In this document: positions 45,147 to 57,900 of the stretch, piece by piece
How positions within the stretch are numbered: position 1 is the stretch's first letter
Layout of the letters: every line of letters starts with the position of its first letter
Source of the DNA: Pilatotrama ljubarskyi
Taxonomy: Eukaryota > Basidiomycota > Agaricomycetes > Polyporales > Polyporaceae
Reading direction: 5' to 3'
DNA length: 64,000 bases
Assembly (NCBI GenBank): GCA_022385805.1
Contig: MU277715.1
Location: 29,368-93,367 of the forward strand
Position numbers and translations under genes: made by a program
Notes under the pieces: generated by a model
Seen by the model: only the letters and a program-made list of their open reading frames with translations
Database searches by the model: none
What the model was told of the DNA's origin: nothing

Positions 45147-45458
45147 CCGCTAAGCAATTCAAGGGCCGACTTTAGCCACAAACCTACCTGGCGCTATTGT
45201 TCCGCACGCACATACCTTCCGCCGGCGCGTCGAATATGATTCTCAATCAACCACTGGGCCCGAGAAAGGACCACAGAGGCAGAACTTAGTATCGTGCTGC
45301 AAGCCTCCCATGGAGACGCACACCATGGCCCAGAGCGGGGGCACCGAACACGTCATGTTTGATAGAACGCAAATCCATACCTACTGTACAAGGATGACAA
45401 CCTTCCGTAATTTCTTCACCGCTCCATCCGCCTGCTGGCCTCCGAATACTTGCGGTAC
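45147..45458. other. Short intergenic spacer
   Basis: About 310 bp between the start of the F-box gene and the 3' end of the hydroquinone reductase gene. No feature recognised. Confidence 0.4.
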
Positions 45459-46998
45459 TCAGAGAGGAAGGATGTCCGGCAGAGGACCGACAGGAATGAT
45501 CCTGTGTGGGTTGATCTGACAGATATCAATGAACGTCGCATACAGGCGGCAAATATGACATGGGACGGAGGCATATCGGCCACGACTACTCACATGCGGG
45601 TGTGACCAGTAGTAGTGAGTCTTGATATGTTCGAAATTGCACGTCGACGAGAACGCGGAGTTGTTCCAGTACAGCTTCCGCAGCCACCTTCAATTGCGAG
45701 ATAGCGTCAGCACGAAGCCTGTAAGCACGCCCTCTGAGACTCTCCGGTACCCACGAGTGAATCGCAGGATAGCCATCGCGGATGGTGCGGATGTTGCACT
45801 TGAAGTGACCGACGTAGACGGGGTCGAAGCGCACGATAGTCACGAAGAGGCGCACGTCCGCCTCCGTGAGCTGATCACCGACGAGATACTCCTTCCCGGT
45901 GAGAATCTTCTCGAGGCGGTCGAGCGACTCGAAGAGCGGCTTCACCGCAGCCTCGTACGCCTGCTGCGTCGCCGCGAACCCGGACTTGTACACCCCGTCT
46001 GCGGGTTAAGGCCAGGCGTCAGTCGATGTGCACTGCGTGAGCGATGCGGTGAGAGGGCGGCTAACTGTTGACGGTGTCGTACACCCAGTCGTTGATCTCG
46101 TCGATCTCCTTGCGGTGCGCCTCGGGGTAAAGATCGATCACGGCCTTGTCCGCCGGGAGGAGGTGGTTGAACTCGGTGTTGAACATGCGAATGATCTCCG
46201 AGCTTTCGTTGTTCACGATCGTCGAGGTCTTCTTGTCCCAGAGCACTGGCACAGTGAAGCTGTATACGACGTCAGAGAAATGCAGACGTGATTGTGAAGC
46301 TAGCAGCTTACCGGCCCTCATAGTCCGGCTTGGCGCGAAGGTAGAGATCCTTGACGTGCTGAGAGTTGAAAAGCGGGTCTACGTCGGCGCCAGGGAAGGC
46401 ATCTGCGCTGGCGAACGGCCAGCCATGTTCGCCCATGTGAGGGGAGACGACACTGACATCTGTAAGCTCGTTTAGTACATGCACAGAGAATCGCAGCCAC
46501 GATTATCAAGGCACGCAGTGCACTGCCTGCGCACTCTTGGAGTCTCCCGATCAGCAGCGACTTCTGCGAAAGATTCACCAGTCTACTGGGAGTGGGACCA
46601 CTCAAATCCGCGCGCCCTACGGTGCATTGAAAGTAGGCAGGAGTATAGGAGGTTCCAGCTCACCAATGAAGTCCTCTAGGCCTTTAATCTTCCTGACGAT
46701 GAGAGTACGAGTAGCCCAAGCTGTCAAGCAGATGCTCAATCATTATTAGACGATTCAAGTCTCGAGGAGCACGTACGACACGCGTAGGAGACGTAGAGAT
46801 GGTAGCGGCCTGTACAAAGTGAGTAGGTCGTATTCGAGCCGACGATCATGCATATTAAGCACCTTTCTCGGGCTCAAACTTTCCGCCCTTCTGTACGAAG
46901 TCCCGGAACGCGGAGGGTTTGCGCTTGAACGAGCCGTCTTCATCCGGCTTGCTCTTGCTAATGTCGGTCAAATGCGAGACGTCTCGGTTGGTACTCAT
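45459..46998 (-). CDS. Glutathionyl-hydroquinone reductase (omega/Xi-class GST), copy A
   Basis: ATG at 46998 (MSTNRDVSHLTDISKSKPDEDG), stop at 45459-45461, about seven exons. The exon for RYHLYVSYAC splices to CPWATRTLIVRKIKGLEDFI, forming CPWA, the catalytic Cys motif of glutathionyl-hydroquinone reductases. Later parts are YSFTVPVLWDKKTSTIVNNESSEI (GSH-binding, ES pair), INDWVYDTVNSGVYKSGFA, LDRLEKILTGKEYLVGDQLTEADVRLFVTIVRFDPVYVGHFKCN, AIHSWLRKLYWNNSAFSSTC and HIKTHYYWSHPHINPHRIIPVGPLPDILPL. These match the ECM4/PcpF-type family that reduces glutathionyl-(hydro)quinones, relevant to aromatic and lignin-derived compounds. A paralogue lies at 50370-51837 with the same orientation. Confidence 0.9.
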
Positions 46999-47074
46999 TG
47001 CGTAGGGTAGACTTGGAGGTAGACTTGGAGGTCGAAGCTGCGAATGCCGAGTTGTCCTGAAGGTCGTGCCAGGC

Positions 47075-47080
47075 CTTATA
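47075..47080 (-). promoter_or_regulatory. TATA box of hydroquinone reductase copy A
   Basis: The minus strand reads GGCTATAAGGC about 77 bp upstream of the ATG at 46998. The same GGCTATAA core occurs upstream of copy B (51930-51936), suggesting a shared promoter design. Confidence 0.55.
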
Positions 47081-47607
47081 GCCGTGGCAAGTCGTCTCAG
47101 TCTGAGATGGTTGACTGAGTGTATGCGCACAACAGGACGGGCGAGCTGATTCATACGCCGGACGAGCGTGAGCAACTGCGCACTTTATATGGATTCATGA
47201 TTCAACTCGTTCAGGACAGAAGTACGTCATGGGCGCTCAGGCCTCAGTATGAGCGCTTAGTACTTGTCGACGTACGCGCATCCACCCGTCATATGCATTA
47301 CACATAGGATCTGTGGTGACAAGCCAAAGCGACCAAGGCGAGTGCATCTTGGTAAGTTTCCGATTTGATTTTGTTGTGTCTTATGAAGAACTGTTGAAGA
47401 GTTGATGATTCAGGCCAAGTCAGCCTGTCCAATTTGGATATTATACGTGGGCATGGGCCGACACACACGAGGGGAAAGAGTCCAGTGGGCCCGACCCCTT
47501 CGTGATACGAAGTAAGTACTCGGTCGTTACATATCGCGGGTATTTTATAGATACCGGTGAACATCCACTTGTCAAGCGGGCACAGACCCGGTTGAAGCGT
47601 ACATGAT
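47081..47607. other. Intergenic stretch, nothing recognised
   Basis: Promoter flank of hydroquinone reductase copy A and 3' flank of the HET gene. No gene seen. Confidence 0.4.
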
Positions 47608-49871
47608 TCACGTGAGTTTTATGCTCCCGCCCTCTCGCCGCGGCCTATGCGGTTCGGACAGCTCTATCATCAACGAGAGAGTGACACGCTTCCAGCGAGA
47701 TTGTAACCGCCGCCCTTCGCCCGGAGAGGAGTCGTCAACGAAGGGCGTAGGCCGCACGCTTACCGACAAGGTGCGAACCAGAGAGAACGCCTCCTTGCCA
47801 CTTGTCTCTTCCGTGGTCCAATCCTCGTGGGGACGGCCTTGGAGGTGGAATTCTACATGGCCACCTTCATGGACGGGAATTCCAGGTGAAATGCTCGTCC
47901 GCTCATCGTTCATCCACGGAACCGCCTCTAGCGCCGGATGTTTGAGCATCGTTGTTAATCGCCGTGTCAAGGGAGGTGTAAAGGTGCTGTGTCTCGCAAA
48001 GGGCAAGAGTTGGAAGAAATGCCGGACGGTGACTTGTGCGAGACCCGAGAAGTTGCTGACTGTCACAGTGACAATGATCTGCTGAGATTTCCCGCCCTCC
48101 AAGCCATAGGGGCAGTATGAGAGGATCGCGTTGAACTCAAGGGAGGTGGGCCAAGGCGATGTGTCGGACTTCCCAGGCGTGCTCCGCGTCACCTCCTCAG
48201 TAGGCACGAAGCCGAGCGCTCCTAACGAATCCATGCACCACGGCTCTGCATCCATGGACATGACGTACGTCTTGCCCGTGATGTTTAACCTGCTCTTGTC
48301 AGGTCCATCGACGAGGCCTGGACGGACGAAAATCTCCTTCCGATGGTCGATATATGGCGCCAAGGCAAGAAGGGCATCCTGAGTGAGGCAGACCAGTCGG
48401 CAATCTGGCCGCACTGCCTTAGCTGCATTCTCGCATGAAACGTCATGGGTGCCAACGGAGTAGCCATCACGCATCACTTCAGAGGGTCTGGAAAGCGGGA
48501 GAGCACAGATGTCTCCCCGGGTGGTCTGACATTTCAGGAGCGCTAGGAAAGGCTCGAAAGGGTGAGACGGCGTAGCCGGAGATGCGACGCAATGCGCCGA
48601 ACAGCGCAGTGGTACTTGTCTGAACGGGAATTCTGCCCGATGGAGTGCTTCGCGAAGCTCCGGGAGTGCCGAGAGGTCTATGCAAGGGAATTCAGTGCGT
48701 ATTCCGTTTGCCGTGAATGAGTACTCGGCGGGAGCGAGTGCAGTGGGTCCATCGAAGAGATTACATCCGATTAGACTAGCCAGCGTTTCGGTCGGTACGG
48801 GTAGGAGGTCATCCGCGTGGAGGAATGCGCTGGGAGATGCGGCCAATGCACCATGGGAATCGCTCGCCTGACCGGAGCTCTCTCGGCCTGCAGGACGTCG
48901 ATGAGGCATGATACGCCAGCTCACACTCTGTAGCGAGCTGACTTCCAGCCGCGGAGTACAGCCCCATGCGAAGAGGGTCTGATCAGGAATGGCTCTCAAT
49001 ATCTCCTGCTGAAGCCGTATGAACGCCTTTCGGCCTTCGCCGTAGATGGTAGGCATGTGAACGTCGAAGATACCCATGAGCGAGTACGCTTCATCCTCCA
49101 CGCGCGACGTCTCCCGTTGAGAAGCCCACCACATTCGTCTGGCGACGCTGATCGTGTCAACGGCAACCGAGTGAGTGAGGACCACAGTGTCGATCCCGGT
49201 CACTTCTTCCAAGGTCTTCACGAGCGCAAACTTCGATCCGAGGACGGACCAGGAGGAGGTGAAGAACAGGACGTGCCTTGGCGCGATCAGCTCTTGAAGC
49301 GTCCAACCCCGCCGATGCCACCTGCTCGACCTGAACTCGGCGTTCCGGGTCTCGAGATTGTCGTGCACGTCCTCGAGGAAGACGAAGCAGATGCGCGCGA
49401 GCTTGTACCACCTGTACATGGAGTTGATCGCCTCCGAGAGCTCCGCGCTGCTCGTCTTGTCTATGCAGCATGAATCGATCCAGAGGTATCGGTAGCCGTA
49501 GCGGCGTGCGATCTCGCAGGTCCCCTTAATTTTCGGCGAGAGCGAGGGGTTGGAGAGAATGGAAGTAGACGTGGGCGACGAGGGGTTGGATGTAATGGAG
49601 GGACGACCAGGATCCGGCGAAAGATTGTGTGAATTGAAGTGTGTGAATTGAAGTTGTCCGAAGGCGCCACATGAAGTACGCTCAGGCTCTGAGTGAGCGC
49701 ACCTACTGGGTTTCGCATTGCTTGTGCCCCTGCGGCCGCCTGGAGCTCCAGAAGCTCGTGAAATGACTGTTCTCCTTCGGGAGCCCAGGTGTGGGAGAGA
49801 ATAGCATAGTGAACGGACTCAGGATCGTTGATCTCGACGAACAACCCAGTGAAGGTGTCCAGGAGACGCAT
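47608..49871 (-). CDS. HET-domain (heterokaryon-incompatibility-like) protein
   Basis: ATG at 49871 (MRLLDTFTGLFVEI), stop at 47608. It shows the three HET boxes: VHYAILSHTWAPEGEQSFHELLEL, RRYGYRYLWIDSCCIDKTSSAELSEAINSMYRWY, and SSRWHRRGWTLQELIAPRHVLFF. RVEDEAYSLMGIFDVHMPTIYGEGRKAFIRLQQEIL follows. One intron near 49715 and perhaps a second lie between the first two boxes; the Ser/Pro-rich stretch there (SNPSSPTSTSILSNPSLSPKIKG) makes the exact border uncertain. After that, the frame runs unbroken for about 600 residues without a recognisable repeat or NACHT domain. HET domains trigger non-self-recognition cell death in ascomycetes; in basidiomycetes the role is mostly unknown. It lies between two hydroquinone reductase paralogues. 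Confidence 0.85.
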
Positions 49872-50369
49872 CGGTGCTCAAGAGAATGCCGAACTTGAGG
49901 ATAACCTCTGGGCACAAGCGAGAACTAAGAAGTGGTGAGCGACATGCTTGTATAAGGGTTGGCAGCGAGACGTACAGGTGATGAGATGCACAGCAGGGTC
50001 TTGACGGTCTAGAGGCTGGTTTGCGAGGCTACTTGGCGGTATATATGCGTGCACTCGCTTTGCGGAAGGTTGAGTCACCTCGAATTTTGATGAGTTGTGC
50101 GACGAACCGAGTAATAAGCAGGATATGATCGTGTCCTGGTGGACACACAAGTCACTCGCGAGCCGTATACATCGCGTCTTGTGGATATGATAGACGCAGG
50201 GATAGCAGTCTTTCGCCGCGCTAGCTCGGCAGCATGCGGGTCCAATCCGCCAATCTCCGTTACCAGATACGGACTGACAGCCAAAGCGCTCATTCAATTT
50301 TGCGAGTGATTCTCTACTCGCATTTCCTACTTGAAAGGCCACCTAATCCACTGCACATGCAGAAGCCAT
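49872..50369. other. Intergenic region, HET promoter
   Basis: About 500 bp with no recognised gene. A TATATAT-like element at 50040-50046 could serve the HET gene on the minus strand. Confidence 0.4.
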
Positions 50370-51837
50370 TCACAGTGACACGATATCCGGGACAGGACCA
50401 ACAGGAACAATGCGATGGGGGTTCAGCTGCACGATATCGTCAGTGCCTGAGATGCAGCGGCATCATCGGATTAGGCAGATAGCTCACATTCTTCTGCCAA
50501 TAGTAGCCGGTCTTGATGTGATCAAACCTGCACGTCGACGAGAATGCGGGATCGTTCCAGTAGAGCTTCCGCAGCCACCTTCGGAAGCGACGGGAGTCCA
50601 CAGATGCGCGGGGAACGTAGTTGACCACTCACAGGTGGATGGCGGGATAACCGTCGCGGATGGTGCGGAGGTTGCACTTGAAGTGGCTGAAGTACACCGG
50701 GTCAAAACGTATCTGCGCGTCTCTCGTCAGCGAGGTTCCGATGCGGCGATCATCGAGGGACGCAGGCGCAGGTATACGCACAATGGTCACAAAGAGTCTG
50801 ACGTCAGCTTCAGTGAGCTGGTTTCCGACGAGGAAGTCCTTGCCAGTGAGCAGCTTCTCCAGCCGGTCAAGCGATTGGAAGAGCGGAATGACGGCCTCTT
50901 CGTACGCGTTCTGCGCGGTCGCAAAGCCGGCCTTGTACACTCCGTCTGAAGTGTGAAATCCGCATCAGTGCAGGCCCTCTTATCGTATGCAAGATTGTGA
51001 CAGAGAGAATAGAGAAGGGGATATTCACTATTGACTGTGTCATAGACCCATTCGTTGATCTCGTCTATCTCCGTGCGATGCGCGGCGGGGTAGAGGTCAA
51101 TGGCAGCTTTGTCCCCTGGGAGCAGCCCGTTGAAAGCGGTATTGAAGATGCGGATGATGTCCGAGCTCTCGTTGTTCACGATCGTCTCTCTCTTCTTGTC
51201 CCAGAGCACAGGAACAGTGAAGCTGAAGGCGATCCGCAAACGTCAAGGATTCGCGTCCTTAGATGGAAAGGAGTGAAGGTGGACGCACCGGCCCTCGTAA
51301 TCGGGGTCTGCCCGAAGATAGAGGTCCTTGATGTACTTCGAGCCGTACAGCGGGTCGATCTCTGCGCCTGGGAAAGGGTCTGCGTTCGCAAACGGCCAGC
51401 CGTGCTCACCCAGCCTCGGTGAGACCGCAGTAATGGCTGTAGTACAATGGCGCCGTTGAGGACACGGTCTGCGTGCCTACTCAAGCCTACCTCACCGATG
51501 ATGTCCTCGAGGCCCTTGAGTTTTCGGACAATCAGGGTTCTAGTCGCCCAAGCTGTTAAGGGTGGTCAGACTCCCGCTTTACCTACACGGGATGTTGACC
51601 TCCGACTCACGACATGAGTATGAGACGTAGAGATGATAGCGACCTGTTTCAGGAGGCCATGGTGAGTTCCTCGAGGTACGCATAGTATCGGGGCTGGTGA
51701 CCTCTCTCAGGCTCGAACCCGCCGCCCTTCTCGATGATCCTTCTGAAAGTGGATGGCTTTCTCTTGAACGAGCCATCCGCCTCCGCCAAACCCTTGCTGA
51801 TGTCGGTGAGGTGGGTTACGTCGCGATTCTTGCTCAT
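50370..51837 (-). CDS. Glutathionyl-hydroquinone reductase, copy B
   Basis: ATG at 51837 (MSKNRDVTHLTDISKGLAEADG), stop at 50370-50372. The CPWA catalytic motif is built across an intron: RYHLYVSYSC plus PWATRTLIVRKLKGLED. FSFTVPVLWDKKRETIVNNESSDI, INEWVYDTVNSGVYKAGFA, LTGKDFLVGNQLTEADVRLFVTI and IRFDPVYFSHFKCNLRTIRDGYPAIHL follow. An intron with a GTGCGT donor separates FVTI from IRFDP; it also reads as an in-frame 27-codon insert if unspliced. The end is HIKTGYYWQKNLNPHRIVPVGPVPDIVSL. The exon structure matches copy A, so the two arose by duplication. All active-site residues are kept, so both are likely functional. Confidence 0.9.
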
Positions 51838-51929
51838 GTTGTGTACGATATTCTGGATGTGGATGCCAGTCTATCGGAGTCGTTGAAGCACTCAGAACGA
51901 GGACATAATATCTGCTGGGAGTGCGGCGG

Positions 51930-51936
51930 CTTTATA
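51930..51936 (-). promoter_or_regulatory. TATA box of hydroquinone reductase copy B
   Basis: The minus strand reads GGCTATAAAGCC about 93 bp upstream of the ATG at 51837, closely similar to the copy A element. Confidence 0.55.
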
Positions 51937-54900
51937 GCCTTCAGTAACGTCAGGATGCTGACCCTGCGGCATTTTTAAGCCTGTACCAAGCACCGAGCCT
52001 GATTCATTCGTGTGACGTCCTCGTAGGGTGCTTGATAATGAGTACCAGAGGCGCTCACACACGAGCAAGCTCCAGAGCGCTAGCACGTCATGACTGTATA
52101 CTCAGACTCTGCACTTCGTCATGGTCGGATCGTACGCTCAGCCCAGCTCATAGCACGTCTTGGATTCCTTCGCAAGATACGTAAGTCGCGGTTCGATCCT
52201 CAGATGAAGAAAGCGAGATCCATGATAATAGCAATAGCGAAAGTCGAAGTGGTCGCGATGAGCCACCTTTCCAGCGCCTATATCCCTTCCGGGACTTGCC
52301 GACCCATCTCAAGGGCGACCACGACGTCGTCGACTCTCCAACGCCACCGAAAGTGCTCCCCAGACTCTTTCTCGCTCTTGGGCTTTCGCTCATCCCCATT
52401 ATATCCGTAATCACCAGAACCTGCCTCTTCATTTTACCGAGCCGAGTTGACTTCGATGAGGGTTGGTTGAGCATGTTCTTCGAAGACATTCATAACTCCG
52501 GGGTGGACGGTGGCAAGATTGGATCCATCAGGCGGTGCTTGCTGATTGTATGCGCTCAGGCCACCAAGATGAACGCGAACGGCTCTGTATAATGTAGCAA
52601 TGGAAGGGCCACCACATGAAGCTCTGACCTCGCTCAGGCATGACTGCTGATGCCGGACCTCGTCCATCGATTGGCCGGGGTTGCCTGCCGAATGAGCAGA
52701 TATGGCTCCCCCTTGTCCTATTCGACCCCTCGATGCTCACTGTAGCTTCAAGTGATTACTGTATACTGTGTCAAGAGTGAATGATGCGACACATGGCGAA
52801 CTAGCCTGAGGTATGTAGCGGATTCAATATGATCTTGCGTTGACCTGGGAAGCTCACGTCCTTCTCCCTCGGCTCATCTTCTGAGATCGGTAACATGCGA
52901 CTTAGCGGATGCCTATGTCATGTCACGTTCTTTAGGGAACTCGTATGTGGTGCATGTCCCATTGCTACGTACTGGAGATCGTCGTCCCTGGCGGGCTTGC
53001 CGGCAGAGTCAGTTCCTTACTGAACCTCATGAAGTCAGGCGGGGCAAGTCGCTCAGTTGAAGTGACGTTACGGGCTGTCAACGCAACACGTCGAAAGAGG
53101 CAAGTCGTTCCGAGTCTCAGGATTGCAGGGCTAATCTGCATACCAACTGATCATCTCTCTAGACAGTGTGTCCACTAGTGGATTTGCGGACTCAGGTGCT
53201 GGAGCAGGTCATCCCATCGATACGTGCGACAAGTCTCCGACCAGACACTTGGACGCCACCTTTGCAGGCTCTTTCACCGGAAACAGTAACTGCGGCTGTG
53301 AATGGGGCGGTCACTCCACCAAGCTGCCGTCGCTCAGAAACGTAGCGTCCGATGCCGGCACCAGGTGAGTCCTCAGCGCATATCCGCGGACCTTCGCTGG
53401 CTGGTCCCACCCAGAAGATTCAGGTGAGTTCCGGGAAGAGACCTATTGCCCTGTGATTGCGGTACGAAAGCCACCGTCTTACCAAGTTCAACCATGGAGA
53501 TTGATCTAGGGCCATATGTCATCTGCAGCCTTTCCGGATCCTCCCCCCTGTGATACGGAAAAATTTCCCTGTGGCATATCCGGAGTCTTCTACTGCTTCG
53601 CGACCGCTTTACATGTTCCACCTCCGAAACGAAGCGGTTACTCCCGATATCCACAGCGCCTGCACTGTATGGTCTTGGTTGTCCAGTCCCGATGCGGGAA
53701 CATCTACCTCCCGGGTCTCGGAGTCTGAACCACCCACATCGATATCGACCCGAGCCCACCGCCCAGCATTGCTTACTCGTCCTTTACCGCCTGGCGCCTT
53801 TCGAAACCGGTCCGATCTTCCTCGAGCTCGTACTCGAGAGCCACACTTCCTCTAGCATTCTCGTCCCTAATCCGCGCTCAGCATCTCAGCGAACTCGCCT
53901 CATGCCTTCGGTCTCTCTGCTTATTGCACCGCACGGAAGACACTTTCGCCCCGTGCATCGCGGCATTGCTCGGGACTGTTCACTGGTCGTGTGAGCTCTT
54001 GGCTCCTGCGAAATATCCCGCATGCTGCTTCCCGAGTTCGTGACTTTCCTACTAGGAGGACACGGTACGCGGCTGGAGCTTCTTTGGGCTATCGCAACGA
54101 CCCTCTTTGCCCCGAAGACTTTGACCCATGACATGGCGTCTACTTGCCGGCCGCTTTTATGCCAGAATACAACTTCGCGATCCATGGCTCACAAACTCTC
54201 GATTGCGGCGGTGGATCTAGTCAAGCGCTCTCCGAGTACGTCAAGGAGTGGTCGATGACCGTTAGCGGCTCCTTTGTCCGAGCTGCAAGGAAGTCGTGCC
54301 CTCGACACAATGTCACGATTTGGACCAGTCGTCCATGATCCGGAATGTGATTGCGGATAACTTGTTTTACGTCACAACGCGTCTTCATAAACCCATCACT
54401 GGTACGTACGATGCTGGCGTACGGTACCCGCGTGCATCATAGAGTCTAATCGTCCGGACTCAAGCCGGCCTCAGGCGTGGGGAGTCGGGACGTCCGCGAG
54501 AGTTTTGTCTACGAAGTCCGGCACACATTCCGTGAGTACGGCACTTCCCACGACTCCTGTCCCTCTGCCGGCCCGGTCGTGCGTACCGACGGCGAATCTC
54601 CTTGCAGGCCTTACTGTCCCTATCCACCATGGCGGAAACGAACTGACTAAATGGTACTCTTCGCCACAGTACGTCGCTAGCCATCATCGCAGTCGGGTTT
54701 TTCGTATCGCTGACAACGTTCCCAGGCAAGGTCCGACCTCATGCAAGTCGCCCTCCTGATAACCAACAGGGGTATCCTCAGTCTGATGACTCCATCTGCA
54801 CAGAAGGCCCGGTCCCGTGTGCGCTTTATGGCCAGTTACCGCTCGGCAGGAGACTGGCTTTACGTCAAGGCCAGGAGAAGCGTGAACTTTGAACACTGGA

Positions 54901-57900
54901 AACTCAGACGTGTAGCTCGCTGCAACCGCCCATTTGCTCTGGCAGCTCTCCTGCACTCTACTAGCGACAGTCGTCGTTGGGTTATTTCCTCTTCAAAGAC
55001 ATCACTTCGACCAAATTGCACGGGACAAGCTGAACGTCACCGGCGGCGCACCGGGTCGCGCGCCCGTCACGCCGTTCTCTCGCGTAGACTTAGGCAGGGC
55101 GACTGCTGTTTGGTGCATCTCCTGTCGGGAGGCCTCCTGTTTGACTTCATCTTGGCCTTCTTCCTATCTTCGGCTTGGTGGGGTCTTCGTAGAACCATAG
55201 TTTGCTCTATTTGAACGCCCCTCAGCTGGCACGCTACGCTTGGGAGCCGACGTCGGCGCACAAGTCATCCACCTGCATGCCTCCGATGTCGCGCGCGGAC
55301 GCAGAAGACCCTCGTGGTTCCGCAACCCGTGCTTCCTGCGGGAACGTTGACGTACACCACACTCCTTACCAGGGCGGCTTCGTCGTGTCTGTGGCGCGTT
55401 ATTCCCGCCAAATGCAGGTCGGGAACGGTGCAACGGTGCCGTCCGTCTTCTCTGCTGCCTCGTGGCTCTCAGTGTGCGCTCTGTGCACACCGTACGGCGC
55501 CACGGCACTACGCTCAAGATCCCCTCCCGATAGCGGAAACTCGATGACACCCTGCCGTACCTGCGGCCGTCAAAACCCTCGGTGGCTAAGCTCGATAAGC
55601 GGACGAACGTGCGCCGCGCGCCGTGGATGGCGGGAACTTCCCTGTTTGTAAGGTTCAGCTGCAGGGACCCTACGGGCGAACTTGGACGGACGGCTACAGT
55701 GTGGGACAGGGCTCTACTGTATGTATGACCCTGCCCCGCGCGAGGCCGCTGTCGTCATGGCGGGAAGACTCGCACTTCTCTCCCAGCAGGGCAGGATTCT
55801 TAGGACGAACCGCACAGCGATCGGGCTCAAGTGTTGCTCGTTCCTGTTGTGCAGTGCGCAGTGGTCGATCTGTGTGTTCTCGCAGCCGCGCTTGTGCAGG
55901 GTTCTCCTGAAGTTTCGAGTCGTGAAGTCGGTCAAGATGCCGGTAGTGCTCCTTTGTACGTCGTCGAGGAGGCAGTACGGCCCGGAACGGAGGGGCGGTC
56001 TCTGTCTTCTCAGCCCCGTACGTCCCAGTGCTACTTTGGTCGCGACATGCAGCCTCCTCTGATCGAAGTTCTAAGTCGGGCAGCGAAGCTCGAGTTAGGA
56101 GTTAAGTCCAAGCCCGCGCCCGACTGTATCGCCGTTGTCGCTCGCACGACCAGTGGAGCGGAAGGCGCGATGCGCCATTTCATCGTAAACTCAGCCTGGG
56201 AGAACGGTACAGGATCTGTCCGGCTTGCGGTAAGTTCACCGAATGCAGAACACGAGCCGGCTGCAGGCAATTGTCTCTTCCAGATGGCAACGCCCGGGCA
56301 GTACCATCCGGCTGCCGAGTGTAGTCAACGAAGAGTCCGCTGAAGTACTGCGGGGACACCTCGGGCAACTTGAGGGGGGGCAACACACAGATGGCGACCG
56401 CGCTGTGTGATTATATGACGCAAATTTCTCTTTGCGTCTGGCGATGTGCTCCCAAGTGCTACACATCATGCATTATCCCCAGCGAAGTGCTAGCACCTAG
56501 CTTGTCCGAGTGGGCCGATATGATCTGGCGGACCAGCGGGTTAGTATCCCACTATTCAGTACGCATATCAGGAGAGACTCCCTGACCGGTACGAGTTCCA
56601 CACCCCGTCCACCTCGCTATCTCTAAGAGTACCATTTGGGTGTCAAGTTCATGGGCGTCTGACCCTCCTACGGACGCGACGTCCGACCGCACAGGGTTAT
56701 GGCACACACCTATGGAAGCAGTCTCCGCGGGGAGCAAGCAATGGAGGTCTCACGACTCGGAATCGCACCCGTTTCCCTTACCTCTCGACGTCCAGCGGAC
56801 GCAAGAGACCGCCAGGAAACTGCGCAGGAAGAATTGGTCCGAATGTCGACGAGATCTGAACATACCCACACGCGGCACGCTGCAGCTTCAACGTCAACTG
56901 CAAGTCCGGTACATCAAATCCATCGCAGAGGAGGCGTACCCGGCGTATCTCCGGCTGGTCGGGACGGCGCCGCTTCCTTTGTCTCTCCTAACTCCTCCCG
57001 GGGACCGCAGGCGCGCCTCCTGGGCGTGCGACCGTGCGTCCGCAGTGGGACCGTTCCGCGCCGTGCGAGCACAGCGGGAGTGGGTGCTACGGCGGTGCGG
57101 GACGGGGGAAGCTCGAGAGGTGCGGCGAGCGCCGCCGCGGAGGGCCCTGGCTCGCCTTGACTCCTGGACGCGCCTCTTCGTCTATCTGGAGCGTGCGAGC
57201 GGGCTCGGGTCGTCCGGCGCAGCGCGCCTCGGAAGGCGGTCGCGACTGTCGTAAGTCATGGATGCTGTGAGAACGCGGTAGAAGTGCTGGACGGGCAGAT
57301 GATATCGTTTGAGTTACCGTAGGGGAGGGCGTGGGACCAGTAGTAGACCTGCGCCCGCGAAGGTGCGTAGTGAAGATTGAGACTCCCGCGCAGGTCGGTT
57401 TGCATCATTATCGTGTCTCGGACGAGGAGCGCGGGGTAGTGCGGGGCAGGCCCCTGCTAAACGTTCAATTCGAGAGGAATCGGGCGCGCCCAACGCGCGT
57501 CCTCGCCGAAGCTGTGCAAAAGTGTCCGATGGAAGGTCGTCAAGCAGTTGAGACTCGACGAGCGTGATTCACGAGTTCGACGTCCCGCGTGCGGGGTCGC
57601 GCGCACGATCAGATTCAGAGTCACGTACAGTGCCGCTAGCTGCATCATCGCGAGGCGCGACAAGACTGCCGGTGTGCGCGAGATCGCAGAAATGCACCCT
57701 CGTTCCTTACGAGGGCCGTCGCGCATGACGTGTTCCATCATCGCTTGAGGCGGAGAGGCACCGTTCGCGAGCAGAAGATTATTTGCAAAGGTACGAGGAG
57801 GCTGCGTGCGTGTGTTTCACGTCTACGCCGGTGATAATTGTCAGAACGTCGGCACATAATCACGCGCTTCAGGCAAACAACGGGTGAGGGGGGCTGGCGA

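Noticed and set aside
50700..50780. In-frame insert of about 27 residues in hydroquinone reductase copy B
   Set aside because: A GTGCGT donor and CAG acceptor remove it exactly and restore the family sequence FVTIIRFDPVY, so it is an intron that happens to be open.
52170..52215. tRNA-like sequence GGTTCGATCC near 52194 with an apparent acceptor-stem match further upstream
   Set aside because: The putative T stem does not pair, the D stem is incomplete and no clean anticodon arm fits, so this is not supported as a tRNA.
54144..56343. Open frames such as 54144-54338 and 55831-56343 as real proteins
   Set aside because: No recognised motif, signal peptide or consistent exon chain; kept only as an open question.
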